Made by a program: the position numbers and the translations under genes
In this document: positions 33,310 to 42,600 of the stretch, piece by piece
Numbering within the stretch: position 1 is the stretch's first letter
Layout: the number at the start of each line of letters is the position of its first letter
Notes under the pieces: model-generated
Seen by the model: the letters and a program-made list of their open reading frames with translations, nothing else
What the model was told of the DNA's origin: nothing
Database searches by the model: none
NCBI GenBank assembly: GCA_043738095.1
Contig: JAYSZI010000067.1
Span: 62,001 to 126,000, forward strand
Direction: 5' to 3'
Length of the DNA stretch: 64,000 nt
DNA from: Lysobacter_K sp043738095
Lineage (GTDB): Bacteria > Pseudomonadota > Gammaproteobacteria > Xanthomonadales > Xanthomonadaceae

Positions 33310-35505
33310 TCAATCCGCCCAATGCCCCGGCTGTACCGCTGTCGGCAGTACTTGCGCCGACAGGGAACGGTCGTTGGCGAGCAGGCGCACCGCATCGGCC
33401 AGGATCGCCGCGGATTCGCGCAGCAGGGGGTCCGGGCGCTTCTCGGCGGCCTTCTGGCGCGCGACATCCTTGGCGACATCGCGCTCGCCGGCTTGCAGGC
33501 CGTCATCGCGACTGTCGTCATCGGCCAGTGGGTCGAGATCCAAGCCCAGCGCCTTACGCGATGCCTGGCGGCTCTTGCGCTTGGCGTCCTCACTGTCGCG
33601 CTCGCTGCGGCGCTCGGCTTCGTTGAGGCTGATCGACTTCTCGGCACGCTCCTCGCGGAACTGGGCAACGTCCTGCGCCCACCACTGGAACTCCTTTTCA
33701 CCGGCGATGCGCGCGCTGTGCAGGGTTTCCAGCTTGGGCAGCAGCGGGGCGAAATTGCCGTAGCGCGTGTGCGGCACGGCCGCGATCCGGGTCCACGGCA
33801 ACGCGTTGTCGTAGGTGCTCTCGCCGTATTCGCTGGCGTCGACCGACACCGGGAACGCGACATCCGGGACTACACCCTTGTTCTGGGTGGAACCCCCGCT
33901 GACGCGGAAAAACTGCGCAATCGTGAGTTTGACCTGGCCGAAGCGCGCCTTCTCATTGGCCGGCCAACGGTCGAGATCGACCAGGTTCTGCACCGTGCCC
34001 TTGCCGAACGTGGTCTCGCCAATGACGAGGCCGCGACCGTAATCCTGGATCGCACCGGCGAAGATCTCCGATGCCGAAGCCGAACCGCGATTGATCAGCA
34101 CAGCCAGCGGGCCTTCCCAGGCGATGCCAGCATCCTCATCGCCATTGACTGAAACGCGGCCGCCGGATTCGCGCACCTGCACCACTGGGCCGCGGTCGAT
34201 GAATAAACCGGTGAGCTCGATTGCTTCGTCCAGCGAGCCGCCGCCGTTGTTGCGCAGGTCCAGCACCACGCCGTCGATCTTTTCGGCACGCAGTTTGACC
34301 AGCAACTTGCTGACGTCGCGGGTGGCCGAGGCGTAATCGTCCTTGCGCAGACGGCGGCCTTCAAAGTCCTGGTAAAACGTCGGCAGTTTGATCACGCCGA
34401 TGCGCTTGGCTGGGGTGACACCGCCGGCGCCTGCCGGAAGGGTGATGATTTCGGACTTCGCCGCCTGGTCTTCGAGGCGAATCTTGTCGCGCAGCAGCAC
34501 CACCCGGTTGGGCTTGCTGTCGAGGTCGGCTTCGGCCGGGATCACGTCCAGCCGCACCCGCGTGCCTTTGGCGCCGCGGATCTTGGCCACGACATCGTCG
34601 ATGCGCCAGCCGACCACGTCTTCCATCGCGCCACTGTCGCCCTGCCCGACCGCAACCACGCGATCGCCCGGCTTGACCTTGCCCGACTTGCCGGCCGGAC
34701 CGCCAGGCACGATCTCGCGAATCGCGACCACGTCGTCCTGCTTCTGCAGCACCGCGCCGATGCCTTCCAGCGACAACGACATCGACATGTTGAAACTCTC
34801 CGCCGAGCGCGGAGTGAAGTAGTCGGTGTGCGGATCGATTGCGTTGGCGTAGCTGTTGACGAAGGTCTGGAACACGTCCTCGCCCTTGAGCTCGGTGACG
34901 CTGTCGGCGAGGTTGGCGTAGCGCTTGTCGAGCGTCTTGCGGATGTCTTCGGGCTGCTTGCCGGCAAGCTTCAGGCGCAACCAATCGTTGCGCACCGATT
35001 GCTTCCAGATGCCGTCCAGCGTGGCCTCGTCGCTGGCCCACGGCGCGTCCTCGCGGTCGAAGCCGAAGCGATCGTTGCCTGTGAACACGAACAGGCCGGG
35101 CTGCTTCAGCAACCCGCGCGCATACGCAACACGGGCGTCGACGCGTTGGCGATACGTCGCAAAGATCGCGTAGGCCGAGGTCAGGTCGCCGCGCTTGATC
35201 GCGTCGTCGAGTTGGGTCTTGTAGGGATCGAAGCGGGTGATGTCGGCCGCGGTGAAAAATTGCTTGCCCGGGTCCAGCGATTCCAGGTAGCGCTTGTACA
35301 TGTCGGCCGACAACGCATCGTCGAGCGCGCGCGGGCGATACGCGTAGCGGCTGTCGGACAGCAGTCCGTACACCAACTTGGCAGCGGTCCCCTGATCGGC
35401 GGTTGGCGCGGTCGGCAGCGCATTGGCGGCGTCGCGGTCGGGTCGCGCGAGCAAGGCCAGCGGCGCGGTCAGCAGGAAGGCAAGCAGGGTGGTCTTAACT
35501 TTCAT
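33310..35505 (-). CDS. prc: Tail-specific (C-terminal processing) protease Prc
   Basis: A 731-residue periplasmic S41 protease. A signal peptide covers residues 1-20. The N-terminal helical domain (about 30-235) is followed by a PDZ domain (about 240-330), then the catalytic core with nucleophile S477 in NRGSASASE and general base K502 in TTFGKGTVQ. Their 25-residue spacing equals that of E. coli Prc. The C-terminal DUF3340-like extension (about 580-731) is highly charged. It cleaves the C-termini of envelope proteins such as PBP3 and lipoproteins in other bacteria. The ATG at 35505 begins the signal sequence. Confidence 0.93.
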   Translation of the reverse strand: MKVKTTLLAFLLTAPLALLARPDRDAANALPTAPTADQGTAAKLVYGLLSDSRYAYRPRALDDALSADMYKRYLESLDPGKQFFTAADITRFDPYKTQLDDAIKRGDLTSAYAIFATYRQRVDARVAYARGLLKQPGLFVFTGNDRFGFDREDAPWASDEATLDGIWKQSVRNDWLRLKLAGKQPEDIRKTLDKRYANLADSVTELKGEDVFQTFVNSYANAIDPHTDYFTPRSAESFNMSMSLSLEGIGAVLQKQDDVVAIREIVPGGPAGKSGKVKPGDRVVAVGQGDSGAMEDVVGWRIDDVVAKIRGAKGTRVRLDVIPAEADLDSKPNRVVLLRDKIRLEDQAAKSEIITLPAGAGGVTPAKRIGVIKLPTFYQDFEGRRLRKDDYASATRDVSKLLVKLRAEKIDGVVLDLRNNGGGSLDEAIELTGLFIDRGPVVQVRESGGRVSVNGDEDAGIAWEGPLAVLINRGSASASEIFAGAIQDYGRGLVIGETTFGKGTVQNLVDLDRWPANEKARFGQVKLTIAQFFRVSGGSTQNKGVVPDVAFPVSVDASEYGESTYDNALPWTRIAAVPHTRYGNFAPLLPKLETLHSARIAGEKEFQWWAQDVAQFREERAEKSISLNEAERRSERDSEDAKRKSRQASRKALGLDLDPLADDDSRDDGLQAGERDVAKDVARQKAAEKRPDPLLRESAAILADAVRLLANDRSLSAQVLPTAVQPGHWAD

Positions 35506-35853
35506 CGCGGAGGCTTCTACGGCCCGGTGGGCCTGATCTTTCTAGGGGCCCGGGACCGTCGTGACGGATCGGGAGGTGCCGGCTGTCACACGTACGGAGC
35601 AACTGCAGCGTAGCAAGCATGTGCCGCACTTAGGGCATGGCACAGTGCCGAAAGTTGCAGCGCGTCTCAGTACGCAGTGTCATCCCCGCACCTTCGTATA
35701 AAGCCGACCGGAGCGGCCTACCGCAAGCGACGCTGCGTGAAGGCGCCAGTGCGGTTCAGTTTGCGTGCGACAGTGCGTTAGCAACGCGTTAGTGGAGGCC
35801 GCGGAAACCCTGCCAACAACGCCGCATTAGCGGAACAGGTGGGGCAGCGGGCG
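35506..35853. other. Intergenic region between lipA and prc
   Basis: About 350 bp holding the prc promoter region and the lipA downstream region. I see no gene, no clear terminator and no repeat. Confidence 0.45.
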
Positions 35854-36867
35854 CTAGACTGCCGCGACGAATCCGGCTTCGATCGCGGAACGATCAGCGT
35901 GGTACGACGAGCGCACCAGCGGCCCCGAGGCGACGTGGGTAAAGCCCAGCGCCATACCGAAGTCCTCGAGTTGCTTGAACTCCTCGGGCGTCCAATAGCG
36001 CATCACCGGGTGGTGGTGCGGCGTCGGCTGCAGGTACTGGCCGATCGTGATCATGTCGACATCATGCGCGCGCAGATCGCGCAGCGTCTGCTGCACCTGG
36101 GTCATGGTCTCGCCCAGGCCGAGCATGATTCCGGACTTGCTCGCGACCTGCGGGTGCTGGGCCTTGAACTTCTGCAGCAGCGTCAGCGACCACTGGTAAT
36201 CGGCGCCGGGGCGGACGTTCGGGTACAGGTCCGGCACCGTTTCGACGTTGTGGTTGAACACGTCGGGCGGGCTCGTCGCGAGGATTTCCAGCGCGCGCTC
36301 CATGCGGCCCTTGCCGCGGAAATCGGGCGTGAGGATCTCGATCTTGGTGCGCGGGCTGTGCTGGCGGATCGCGCTGATGCAGTCGGCGAAGTGCTGCGCC
36401 CCGCCGTCGCGCAGGTCATCGCGATCGACGCTGGTGACCACGACGTACTTGAGCGCCATGTCGGCGACCGTCTGCGCCAGCGTCAGCGGTTCGGACGCGT
36501 CGGGCGGCTTCGGCCGGCCGTGGGCGACGTCGCAGAAGCTGCAACGGCGCGTGCAGACCTCGCCCAGGATCATGAAGGTGGCGGTGCCGTGACTGAAGCA
36601 CTCGTGGATGTTCGGGCAGCTGGCTTCCTCGCACACCGTGACCAGGCGATTCGCGCGCAGCTTGGCCTTGAGCAGAGCGACCGAATTGCCCGAGGGGATG
36701 CGCACGCGGATCCACGACGGCTTGCGCAACAGCGGCGCGTCGGCGAACTGCACCGGCGAGCGGTTGATCTTGTCGCCGCCGAGCTGCTTCACCCCGGGCT
36801 GAAGCGGCGCCGGCGCGGCATCGCTGACAACCGTGAGCGGGATGGTCTTGGTGGCGGGCTCGGTCAT
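35854..36867 (-). CDS. lipA: Lipoyl synthase
   Basis: A 337-residue radical-SAM enzyme that inserts two sulfurs into octanoyl groups on lipoyl domains. The auxiliary cluster motif CEEASCPNIHEC and the radical-SAM motif CTRRCSFC are both complete; HGRPKPPD follows as usual. The open frame extends to 37500, but that region is lipB in another frame; the ATG at 36867 (MTEPATK) is the true start. It lies 92 bp downstream of lipB in the ybeD-lipB-lipA order, giving lipoate synthesis for pyruvate and 2-oxoglutarate dehydrogenases. Confidence 0.96.
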   Translation of the reverse strand: MTEPATKTIPLTVVSDAAPAPLQPGVKQLGGDKINRSPVQFADAPLLRKPSWIRVRIPSGNSVALLKAKLRANRLVTVCEEASCPNIHECFSHGTATFMILGEVCTRRCSFCDVAHGRPKPPDASEPLTLAQTVADMALKYVVVTSVDRDDLRDGGAQHFADCISAIRQHSPRTKIEILTPDFRGKGRMERALEILATSPPDVFNHNVETVPDLYPNVRPGADYQWSLTLLQKFKAQHPQVASKSGIMLGLGETMTQVQQTLRDLRAHDVDMITIGQYLQPTPHHHPVMRYWTPEEFKQLEDFGMALGFTHVASGPLVRSSYHADRSAIEAGFVAAV

Positions 36868-36959
36868 GGCGTCAGCGGGGCTCTTAGTTGGTTGCCGGTC
36901 TCCTTGTGGGGAGAGGCTGGGATCGTGACCGGAAGTAGCTAAGGCCCGCAGGCACCGAT

Positions 36960-37652
36960 TTAGCGAATCACGCCCGTATTCGGCGCGGATTCGATCGTCA
37001 ACCCGAACTGCTTGGCCACGTGTTCGATCAACGCCGGCTTGACCGCAGCCAGCCCCGACGGGCCGCCCAAGTCTAGCACCGAGGTCACCGCCAACCCCTC
37101 GTAACCACAGGGATTGATGCGCTGGTACGGCGACAGGTCCATGGCGATATTGAACGCCAGTCCATGGAACGTGCAGCCACGGCGCACGCGGATGCCGAGC
37201 GCCATCACCTTGGCGCCGTTGACGTACACCCCGGGCGCGCCGTCGCGGCGTGCGCCGGTGATATTCCAGTCGGCGAGCGTGTCGATCACCGCCTGCTCGA
37301 TGCGGTCGACGTACTCGCGCACGCCCAGCTTGAGCCGGCGCAGGTCCAGCAGGGGGTACAGCACCAGCTGCCCGGGGCCGTGGTACGTGACCTGGCCGCC
37401 GCGGTCGACCTGGATGACCGGGATGTCGCCGGGCAACAGCACGTGTTCGCGCTTGCCGGCCTGGCCGAGGGTGAATACCGGCTCGTGTTCGAGCAGCCAC
37501 AGCTCGTCGACGGTGGCCTCGGTGCGGGCATCGGTGAACGCCTGCATCGCGCGCCAGACCGGTTCGTAAGGCTGACGGCCGAGGTCGCGCAGCAGCGCGG
37601 TTGGCAACGTTCGCGGCGTAATGGCGGGCGCCGGTGTGGCTACAGCGTCCAC
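36960..37652 (-). CDS. lipB: Octanoyltransferase
   Basis: A 230-residue lipoyl/octanoyl transferase that moves octanoate from acyl carrier protein to lipoyl domains, the step before LipA. RGGQVTYHGPGQLVLYPLLD is the classic substrate loop. The catalytic Lys is in NGAKVMALGIR and the catalytic Cys in RINPCGYEGL. The start is a GTG at 37652 whose first codons overlap the ybeD stop by 13 bp, implying coupling. Confidence 0.95.
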   Translation of the reverse strand: MDAVATPAPAITPRTLPTALLRDLGRQPYEPVWRAMQAFTDARTEATVDELWLLEHEPVFTLGQAGKREHVLLPGDIPVIQVDRGGQVTYHGPGQLVLYPLLDLRRLKLGVREYVDRIEQAVIDTLADWNITGARRDGAPGVYVNGAKVMALGIRVRRGCTFHGLAFNIAMDLSPYQRINPCGYEGLAVTSVLDLGGPSGLAAVKPALIEHVAKQFGLTIESAPNTGVIR

Positions 37653-37918
37653 TTCACTTCCGGATGATCGCGCAGCACCTGGTGCGCGAGGTCGTACTGC
37701 TCGCGGCTGTCAGCGCGGAAGCCGATCCGCACCGACACGTACTTGCCGTTGGACGAGTGCTTCCACTGGATTGCTTCGGTCTGCACGTCGATACCGGCGT
37801 CGAGCAGCCGCTGCGGCAGCACGCGTTCCAGGCTGGACTCGGCCGGCCCGAGCGCACTGAGCTCGAACGTGCCGGGGAACTGGAAGCCGTGGTCGGGGTT
37901 GTCAGATTGGATTGCCAT
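37640..37918 (-). CDS. ybeD: YbeD-like (DUF493) regulatory protein
   Basis: A 92-residue DUF493 protein with an alpha-beta ACT-like fold; HGFQFPGTFELSALG and KYVSVRIGFRADSREQYD are family marks. YbeD is encoded next to lipB in many gammaproteobacteria; a role as an allosteric regulator in lipoate metabolism has been suggested, not proven. The ATG at 37918 fits the family; the open frame extends 29 codons further without similarity. It overlaps the lipB start. Confidence 0.9.
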   Translation of the reverse strand: MAIQSDNPDHGFQFPGTFELSALGPAESSLERVLPQRLLDAGIDVQTEAIQWKHSSNGKYVSVRIGFRADSREQYDLAHQVLRDHPEVKWTL

Positions 37919-38103
37919 GGCGGGATTATGGGTCCGGGTGCGGACCAACCCAAGCGAGCCGTCGCGGTGCGGGCGGTTCAGCGGTTCATGGCTTACATTG
38001 CGCACTCGCGAAGCATCGCGATACTGACATCACCCCCTTCGCCGACGCCCATCTACGGCGCGACGGGCGCGGTGCCCACGAACGACAGCAAGGGTGGTTT
38101 GCC

Positions 38104-38367
38104 ATGGCGATGTCCGAAACCGATATCCAGAAAGGCTGGATCTACCGCACCAGCAACAACCAGGAACGGCTGGTGCTGGGCTGGGACCGCGACGGTCGCG
38201 TCGTCTATTCGTCGAAAGGCAAAAACGACGCCGCGCCGTTTCTCAACTGCCATGTACGCATCACCGGTAAGCGCTTCGCCCAGCGCGCGATCGGCAAGGT
38301 GCGGGAGGTCGAGGACGTGCAGCCGTACATCGTGGCCAACAAGGCGACGACGGTGGTGGTGCGCTGA
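38104..38367 (+). CDS. Small conserved-looking protein, unrecognised
   Basis: An 87-residue soluble protein, MAMSETDIQKGWIYRTSNNQ at the N-terminus, with alternating short strands and a Lys/Arg-rich middle (VRITGKRFAQRAIGKVREVE). No signal peptide or membrane segment. I do not recognise a family. The ATG at 38104 has AAGGGTGG about 8 nt upstream; a second ATG lies two codons later. It stands alone between the lip genes (opposite strand) and the repeat element. An inverted repeat CAGCCAG/CTGGCTG at 38406-38426 may end it. Confidence 0.6.
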   Translation: MAMSETDIQKGWIYRTSNNQERLVLGWDRDGRVVYSSKGKNDAAPFLNCHVRITGKRFAQRAIGKVREVEDVQPYIVANKATTVVVR

Positions 38368-38478
38368 GGCAGTGCGGCGGCTTGCGCCCGGTTGAGGTCT
38401 GTTCCCAGCCAGATACCACCTGGCTGACATGGCGCCGAGTGTCGAGCTAAGGAACCTCGAAAAACCTGTTATTGCTCA

Positions 38479-38582
38479 TCATTCCTGCGAACGCAGGAAT
38501 TCGGTGCCTTTGGCTTTTGAGGGCTTACGCCACTGGATAATCAGCTCCGCTGCTGAAAGGCGCGCCGCTTTCGCGGGAATGA
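38479..38582. repeat. REP/MITE-like palindromic element with TCATTCC(T/C)GCGAA ends
   Basis: A 104-bp unit bounded by TCATTCCTGCGAA (38479-38491) and its near-exact inverse TTCGCGGGAATGA (38570-38582). The left end also forms a perfect palindrome ATTCCTGCG-AA-CGCAGGAAT. Inside is GCCTTTGGCTTTTG. Elements with TCATTCCCGCGAA ends are commonly scattered through Xanthomonadales genomes; only one copy is seen here. Confidence 0.6.
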
Positions 38583-38622
38583 CGAGTTGAGATGCCGGAT
38601 TAGGTGGCCGGTCGGTTCCGCC

Positions 38623-39834
38623 TCAGTTCGACTCCCACCACATCAGCAGTTCGTGCCAGAGGCGCTTGAAGAAGCCAGCCTCCTCGATCGCATTGAGCGC
38701 CATCAGCGGCCGCTGCGCGATCACCTTGCCATCCAGCATCACCTTGACCGTGCCGATCTTCTGGCCTTTGGCGATCGGGGCGACCAGAGTCTTGGGCAGG
38801 TCCATCATCGGCTTGAGGCGGTCGTACTTGCCGCGCGGCAGGGTGACGAGCATCGGCTCGGGCAGGCCCAGCTGAATCTCGTTGCTGGCGCCCTTCCAGA
38901 CTTTCTGCCGGGCGACGGCCTTGCCGGCATCGAACAGTTTGTGGGTTTCGAAGAAGCGGAACCCCCAGTTGAGCAGCGCCTGCGAGTCGACCGCGCGCTG
39001 GCTCTCGCTGGTCGATCCCATCACCACTGAAATCAGGCGCTGGTCGGCGCGCTTGGCCGACGCCATCAGGCAATAACCGGCGCCGGAGGTGTGACCGGTC
39101 TTGATGCCGTCGACGGTCGCATCGCGCCACAGCAGCAGGTTGCGGTTGGGCTGGGTGATCGGCCCGACGGTGAACTCCTTGATCTTGTTGTACGAGTACG
39201 CGACCGGGAATTCATTGATCAGGGCGCGCCCGAGCAGGGCGAGATCGCGCGCGCTGGAAACGTGGCCTTCGGCCGGCAGGCCATGCGGGTTGGCGAAGTG
39301 CGAATTCTTCATGCCGATGCGCTTGGCGTACTGGTTCATCAAGGATGCGAACGCGTCGGTGCTGCCGGCGACGTGTTCGGCCAGCGCGATCGCGGCGTCG
39401 TTGCCGGACTGCACCACCATGCCCTTTTCCATCTGCACCAGCGGCGCGGTCTTGTTGACCTCGAAGCCGGAATAGCTGCCGTCGGTGCCGGCGCCGCCCT
39501 GGCGCCACGCGTTCTCGCTCATCATCACCTGGTCGGTGTCCTTGACCTTGCCGCCGGCCATTTCGGCCGCGATCACGTAGCTGGTCATGACCTTGGTGAT
39601 GCTGGCCGGCTCGAGCTGGGTGTCGTAATTCTCACCGGCGAGCACGTTGCCGCTGGCGGCATCCATCAGCACCCAGGCCTTGGCGGTGATCGCCGGCGGC
39701 GGGGGCACCGGCAGGTCGGCGCTAAGGGCGCGGGGAGCCGGAGTAGGCGCGGGCGCCTGGGCCAGGGCCAGGCCGAACACGAACGTGGTCAGCGCGGCAA
39801 AGGTGACGCCTCGGGCAAGTACGGGGGCTTTCAT
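38623..39834 (-). CDS. dacC: D-alanyl-D-alanine carboxypeptidase (PBP5/6 family)
   Basis: A 403-residue serine peptidase that trims pentapeptides in peptidoglycan. A signal peptide covers residues 1-26. The active-site motifs are SITK (SxxK), SGND (SxN) and KTGHTSGAG (KTG). A C-terminal beta-rich domain ends in an amphipathic stretch, GFFKRLWHELLMWW, that holds it on the outer face of the inner membrane. The ATG at 39834 begins the signal sequence. It follows rlpA and mltB, all cell-wall genes, on the same strand. The exact paralogue (dacA versus dacC) is a guess. Confidence 0.92.
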   Translation of the reverse strand: MKAPVLARGVTFAALTTFVFGLALAQAPAPTPAPRALSADLPVPPPPAITAKAWVLMDAASGNVLAGENYDTQLEPASITKVMTSYVIAAEMAGGKVKDTDQVMMSENAWRQGGAGTDGSYSGFEVNKTAPLVQMEKGMVVQSGNDAAIALAEHVAGSTDAFASLMNQYAKRIGMKNSHFANPHGLPAEGHVSSARDLALLGRALINEFPVAYSYNKIKEFTVGPITQPNRNLLLWRDATVDGIKTGHTSGAGYCLMASAKRADQRLISVVMGSTSESQRAVDSQALLNWGFRFFETHKLFDAGKAVARQKVWKGASNEIQLGLPEPMLVTLPRGKYDRLKPMMDLPKTLVAPIAKGQKIGTVKVMLDGKVIAQRPLMALNAIEEAGFFKRLWHELLMWWESN

Positions 39835-39924
39835 GGTTCAACTACTCCGGGGGCCGGCACGCGGCCGGTCATCTATAGACCGTCTTCTAGGAAATACGGG
39901 GATACGCTGGTTCAGACCCGCACG

Positions 39925-41280
39925 TCAGTCGCGCACACGTTGTGGCTGACCGAAACCCAGACCCACGATGCGGGCAGCGAGTTCCGGCGCAGCGGCGGCC
40001 GCGAGCGGGCCGACGCGCAGGCGCCAGACCTTCTGCCCATTGGCTTGGGCGTCATTCAAGCGGGCGCCGTCGATGCCGGCGCCGTGCAACATGGCGAGCG
40101 CGCGATCGGCGTTGCCGCGTGCGGAAAAGCTGGCGACCTGCAGGGTCACGCCGGCATCGCTTGGGGCACTCGCAAGCGTGGCGGCCACGACCGCGGCGGC
40201 TTGGATCGGCGCCGGCGGTGGTGGTACCACGGACGCCGGGCTGGGGGCGTCGATCGGGCCCGGCTTGCCGGTGGCCACGCGCACCTGGCGCGACTTCATC
40301 CAGGCATCGAACTCGTTGGCGCTCATCGCCTTGCCGTCCTGGCGCATGTCGAAGCGGTAGTCGCTGCGCGCGGCGGCGGGCAGCGGGGTCATGACCGTCG
40401 GCGTCGGCGCCGGAATCGCCGCGACTGCGGCGGGCGCGCTGACGATCGCCGCGACCGTCGCCGGTGCCGGTCGGCCGTTGGCAATGCGCACGCCCGGAGG
40501 CAGCTCCCCCGCAGCGGCGCTGGCGATCGGCATGCCCGCGACCAGGTGGTCGAGGGCGCTAGTCGGCGTGGATTTCGCTGGTGGTGGCGGCGCTGGCGCG
40601 CGCGCAAACACCGGTGACGCGGCCTGGCCTGGCGTCAGCGCGCGCACCTCGACCCGGCCGGTCCCGCGCTGGGTGATGCCGAGCTTGACCGCGGCGGCGT
40701 AGCTCAGATCGATCACGCGGCCGGCGTGGAACGGGCCGCGGTCGTTCACCCGCACGGTCACCGACTTGCCGTTATCGAGGTTGGTGACGCGGGCAAAGCT
40801 CGGCAGCGGCAATGACTTGTGCGCGGCGCTGAACGCGTACATGTCGTACACCTCCAGGTTCGACGTGCGGCGACCGTGGAACTTGTTGCCGTAGTACGAA
40901 GCCAAGCCCTGCTCGACGTAGCGGCTGGCATCGGCGAGCACGTGGTATTGCTTGCCGAGCACGGTGTAACTGCTGCGGTTACCGACGCGCGAGCGCGCTT
41001 CGCCCGTGACCTCGGGTTCGGGGATTGCATCGACGTCGGGGATTTCGGTCGGCGTGCTGTCGGCGATATGCGGCGCGTACAAACCGCCCGCCTGGTAGTG
41101 GCCGCGCTTGCTCAGGTCTTCCTGGGCGGGCGCGTACGGGGATTTCTTCGGGCCCAGCGGCGACGGCGTCGTGATCGCGGCGGGACTGGGTACAGCAACT
41201 ATCGACGACGACGGCTTTTTAGGCGCGCTGGCGCAGGCGGCCAAGCCCAGCGCCAGCGCCACGACGAGCAGCCGCGTCAT
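39925..41280 (-). CDS. rlpA: RlpA septal/peptidoglycan lytic transglycosylase (SPOR lipoprotein)
   Basis: A 451-residue lipoprotein. The lipobox is LAAC within the first 17 residues. The double-psi beta-barrel catalytic domain has GLASYYGNKFHGRRT, the His in AAHKSLPLPSF and the catalytic Asp in VRVNDRGPFH. A long Ala/Pro-rich linker leads to a C-terminal SPOR domain (about 375-451, VTLQVASFSARGNADRA) that binds denuded glycan. It cleaves glycan strands lacking stem peptides. The start overlaps the mltB stop by 4 bp. Confidence 0.92.
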   Translation of the reverse strand: MTRLLVVALALGLAACASAPKKPSSSIVAVPSPAAITTPSPLGPKKSPYAPAQEDLSKRGHYQAGGLYAPHIADSTPTEIPDVDAIPEPEVTGEARSRVGNRSSYTVLGKQYHVLADASRYVEQGLASYYGNKFHGRRTSNLEVYDMYAFSAAHKSLPLPSFARVTNLDNGKSVTVRVNDRGPFHAGRVIDLSYAAAVKLGITQRGTGRVEVRALTPGQAASPVFARAPAPPPPAKSTPTSALDHLVAGMPIASAAAGELPPGVRIANGRPAPATVAAIVSAPAAVAAIPAPTPTVMTPLPAAARSDYRFDMRQDGKAMSANEFDAWMKSRQVRVATGKPGPIDAPSPASVVPPPPAPIQAAAVVAATLASAPSDAGVTLQVASFSARGNADRALAMLHGAGIDGARLNDAQANGQKVWRLRVGPLAAAAAPELAARIVGLGFGQPQRVRD

Positions 41281-42434
41281 GCGTCGGGTTGTCCGGCCGG
41301 CGCCTTGGGAACAGTAGTAAGCGGATTCTCGCGACCAGCGATCGCCTCAGCCAGCTGATACACCGCCATCGCGTAGTGCTTGGAGATGTTGTAGCGGGTA
41401 ATCGCATAAAAGTTGCGGAAGCCGAGCCAATGCTCCTTGCCGGCCTCGCCGTCGAGGTTGAGCAGCACCGCGGTCTGGGTCGGGGCGACCGGCGACACCG
41501 GCCGGTAGCCGCGCGCCGCGAGATCCGTCAGGGGGTAGTTCGGTTCGAGCGACTCGACCTGGAAGTCCGCCGCGCCCTGCGCACGCGTGGCGCGCACCAC
41601 GATCGGTCCGCCACGCACCCAGCCGCCCTTGTGCACGAAATAGTTGGCGACCGATGCGAACACGTCGTCGAGATTGGTGAACAGGTCGCGGCGGCCATCG
41701 CCGTCGCCATCGACCGCAAACTCGCGGTAGCTCGACGGCATGAACTGGCCCCAGCCCATCGCGCCGGCGTAACTGCCGGTCAGCGTGGTGATGTCGAACC
41801 CGGTTTCCTTGCCGAGCGCAAACAGCTGTGCGAGCTCGCCGCGGAAGAACGCCTCGCGCCGGTTCTCGCGATCGGCCTTGGTGGGATCGCCTGTGCGCGG
41901 ATAGGCGAACGCGAGCGTGTACAGCGCGTCGATCACCGGATATTTGCCGGTGTTGGCGCCGAAGCTGGTTTCGACCCCGATGATGGCGACGATGATCTCG
42001 GCCGGCACGCCCGTGCGCGCCTCGACCCGGGCGAGTTTTTCGCGGTGCTTGGCGAGGAACGCCTGGCCACCGTCGATGCGCCCCTGGGTGATGAAGATTG
42101 GCCGGTAGTCGCGCCACGGCTTGGCTTCGGCCGGGCGCGACATTGCCGCAACGATGCTGTCGCGCATTTCGGCGCGCGCGAGCACGGTTTCGATGTAGTT
42201 CGGGTCGATGCCGTACCGGGCCGCGGTGTCGCGCACGAACAGCGCGCGCGCCTGCGCCAACGGCATGGGGACGACCGGCTCCGGCAGCGGGTTGGTGCCA
42301 GGCGTGCGCATGGCCGGTGCGGCCGCAACCGGTTTGGCGGTCGAACTCGACGGCGGCGCCTGCGTCGCGCAGGCGGCCAATCCGAGCATGAGCGCGCCGA
42401 TGAAAGCGCAACGTACGAGGGAGTTTTGGCTCAT
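41277..42434 (-). CDS. mltB: Lytic murein transglycosylase B
   Basis: A 385-residue lipoprotein (lipobox LAAC near residue 20). The catalytic Glu is in IIGVETSFGANTGKY; GAMGWGQFMPSSYREFAVDGDGDG is the substrate-binding and calcium-loop region typical of MltB. It cleaves peptidoglycan with 1,6-anhydro product formation. The start is the ATG at 42434. It lies 166 bp downstream of rodA and overlaps rlpA, so it links the elongation and remodelling genes. Confidence 0.93.
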   Translation of the reverse strand: MSQNSLVRCAFIGALMLGLAACATQAPPSSSTAKPVAAAPAMRTPGTNPLPEPVVPMPLAQARALFVRDTAARYGIDPNYIETVLARAEMRDSIVAAMSRPAEAKPWRDYRPIFITQGRIDGGQAFLAKHREKLARVEARTGVPAEIIVAIIGVETSFGANTGKYPVIDALYTLAFAYPRTGDPTKADRENRREAFFRGELAQLFALGKETGFDITTLTGSYAGAMGWGQFMPSSYREFAVDGDGDGRRDLFTNLDDVFASVANYFVHKGGWVRGGPIVVRATRAQGAADFQVESLEPNYPLTDLAARGYRPVSPVAPTQTAVLLNLDGEAGKEHWLGFRNFYAITRYNISKHYAMAVYQLAEAIAGRENPLTTVPKAPAGQPDA

Positions 42435-42600
42435 CCCGAAGAGGTTAGCATGCAGCCGCGAGGGTCAAAACCGAGCCTTGGCGGTTCATGAATGCCGAGT
42501 CAGGTTGAACGGCTGCAGCGTTCAGATCAACGCCGGCGCACTCGTGCGGTCGCCGATCCACGCAGCCAGTCGCTCCGTCGCGAAACACCACTTAACCCAC

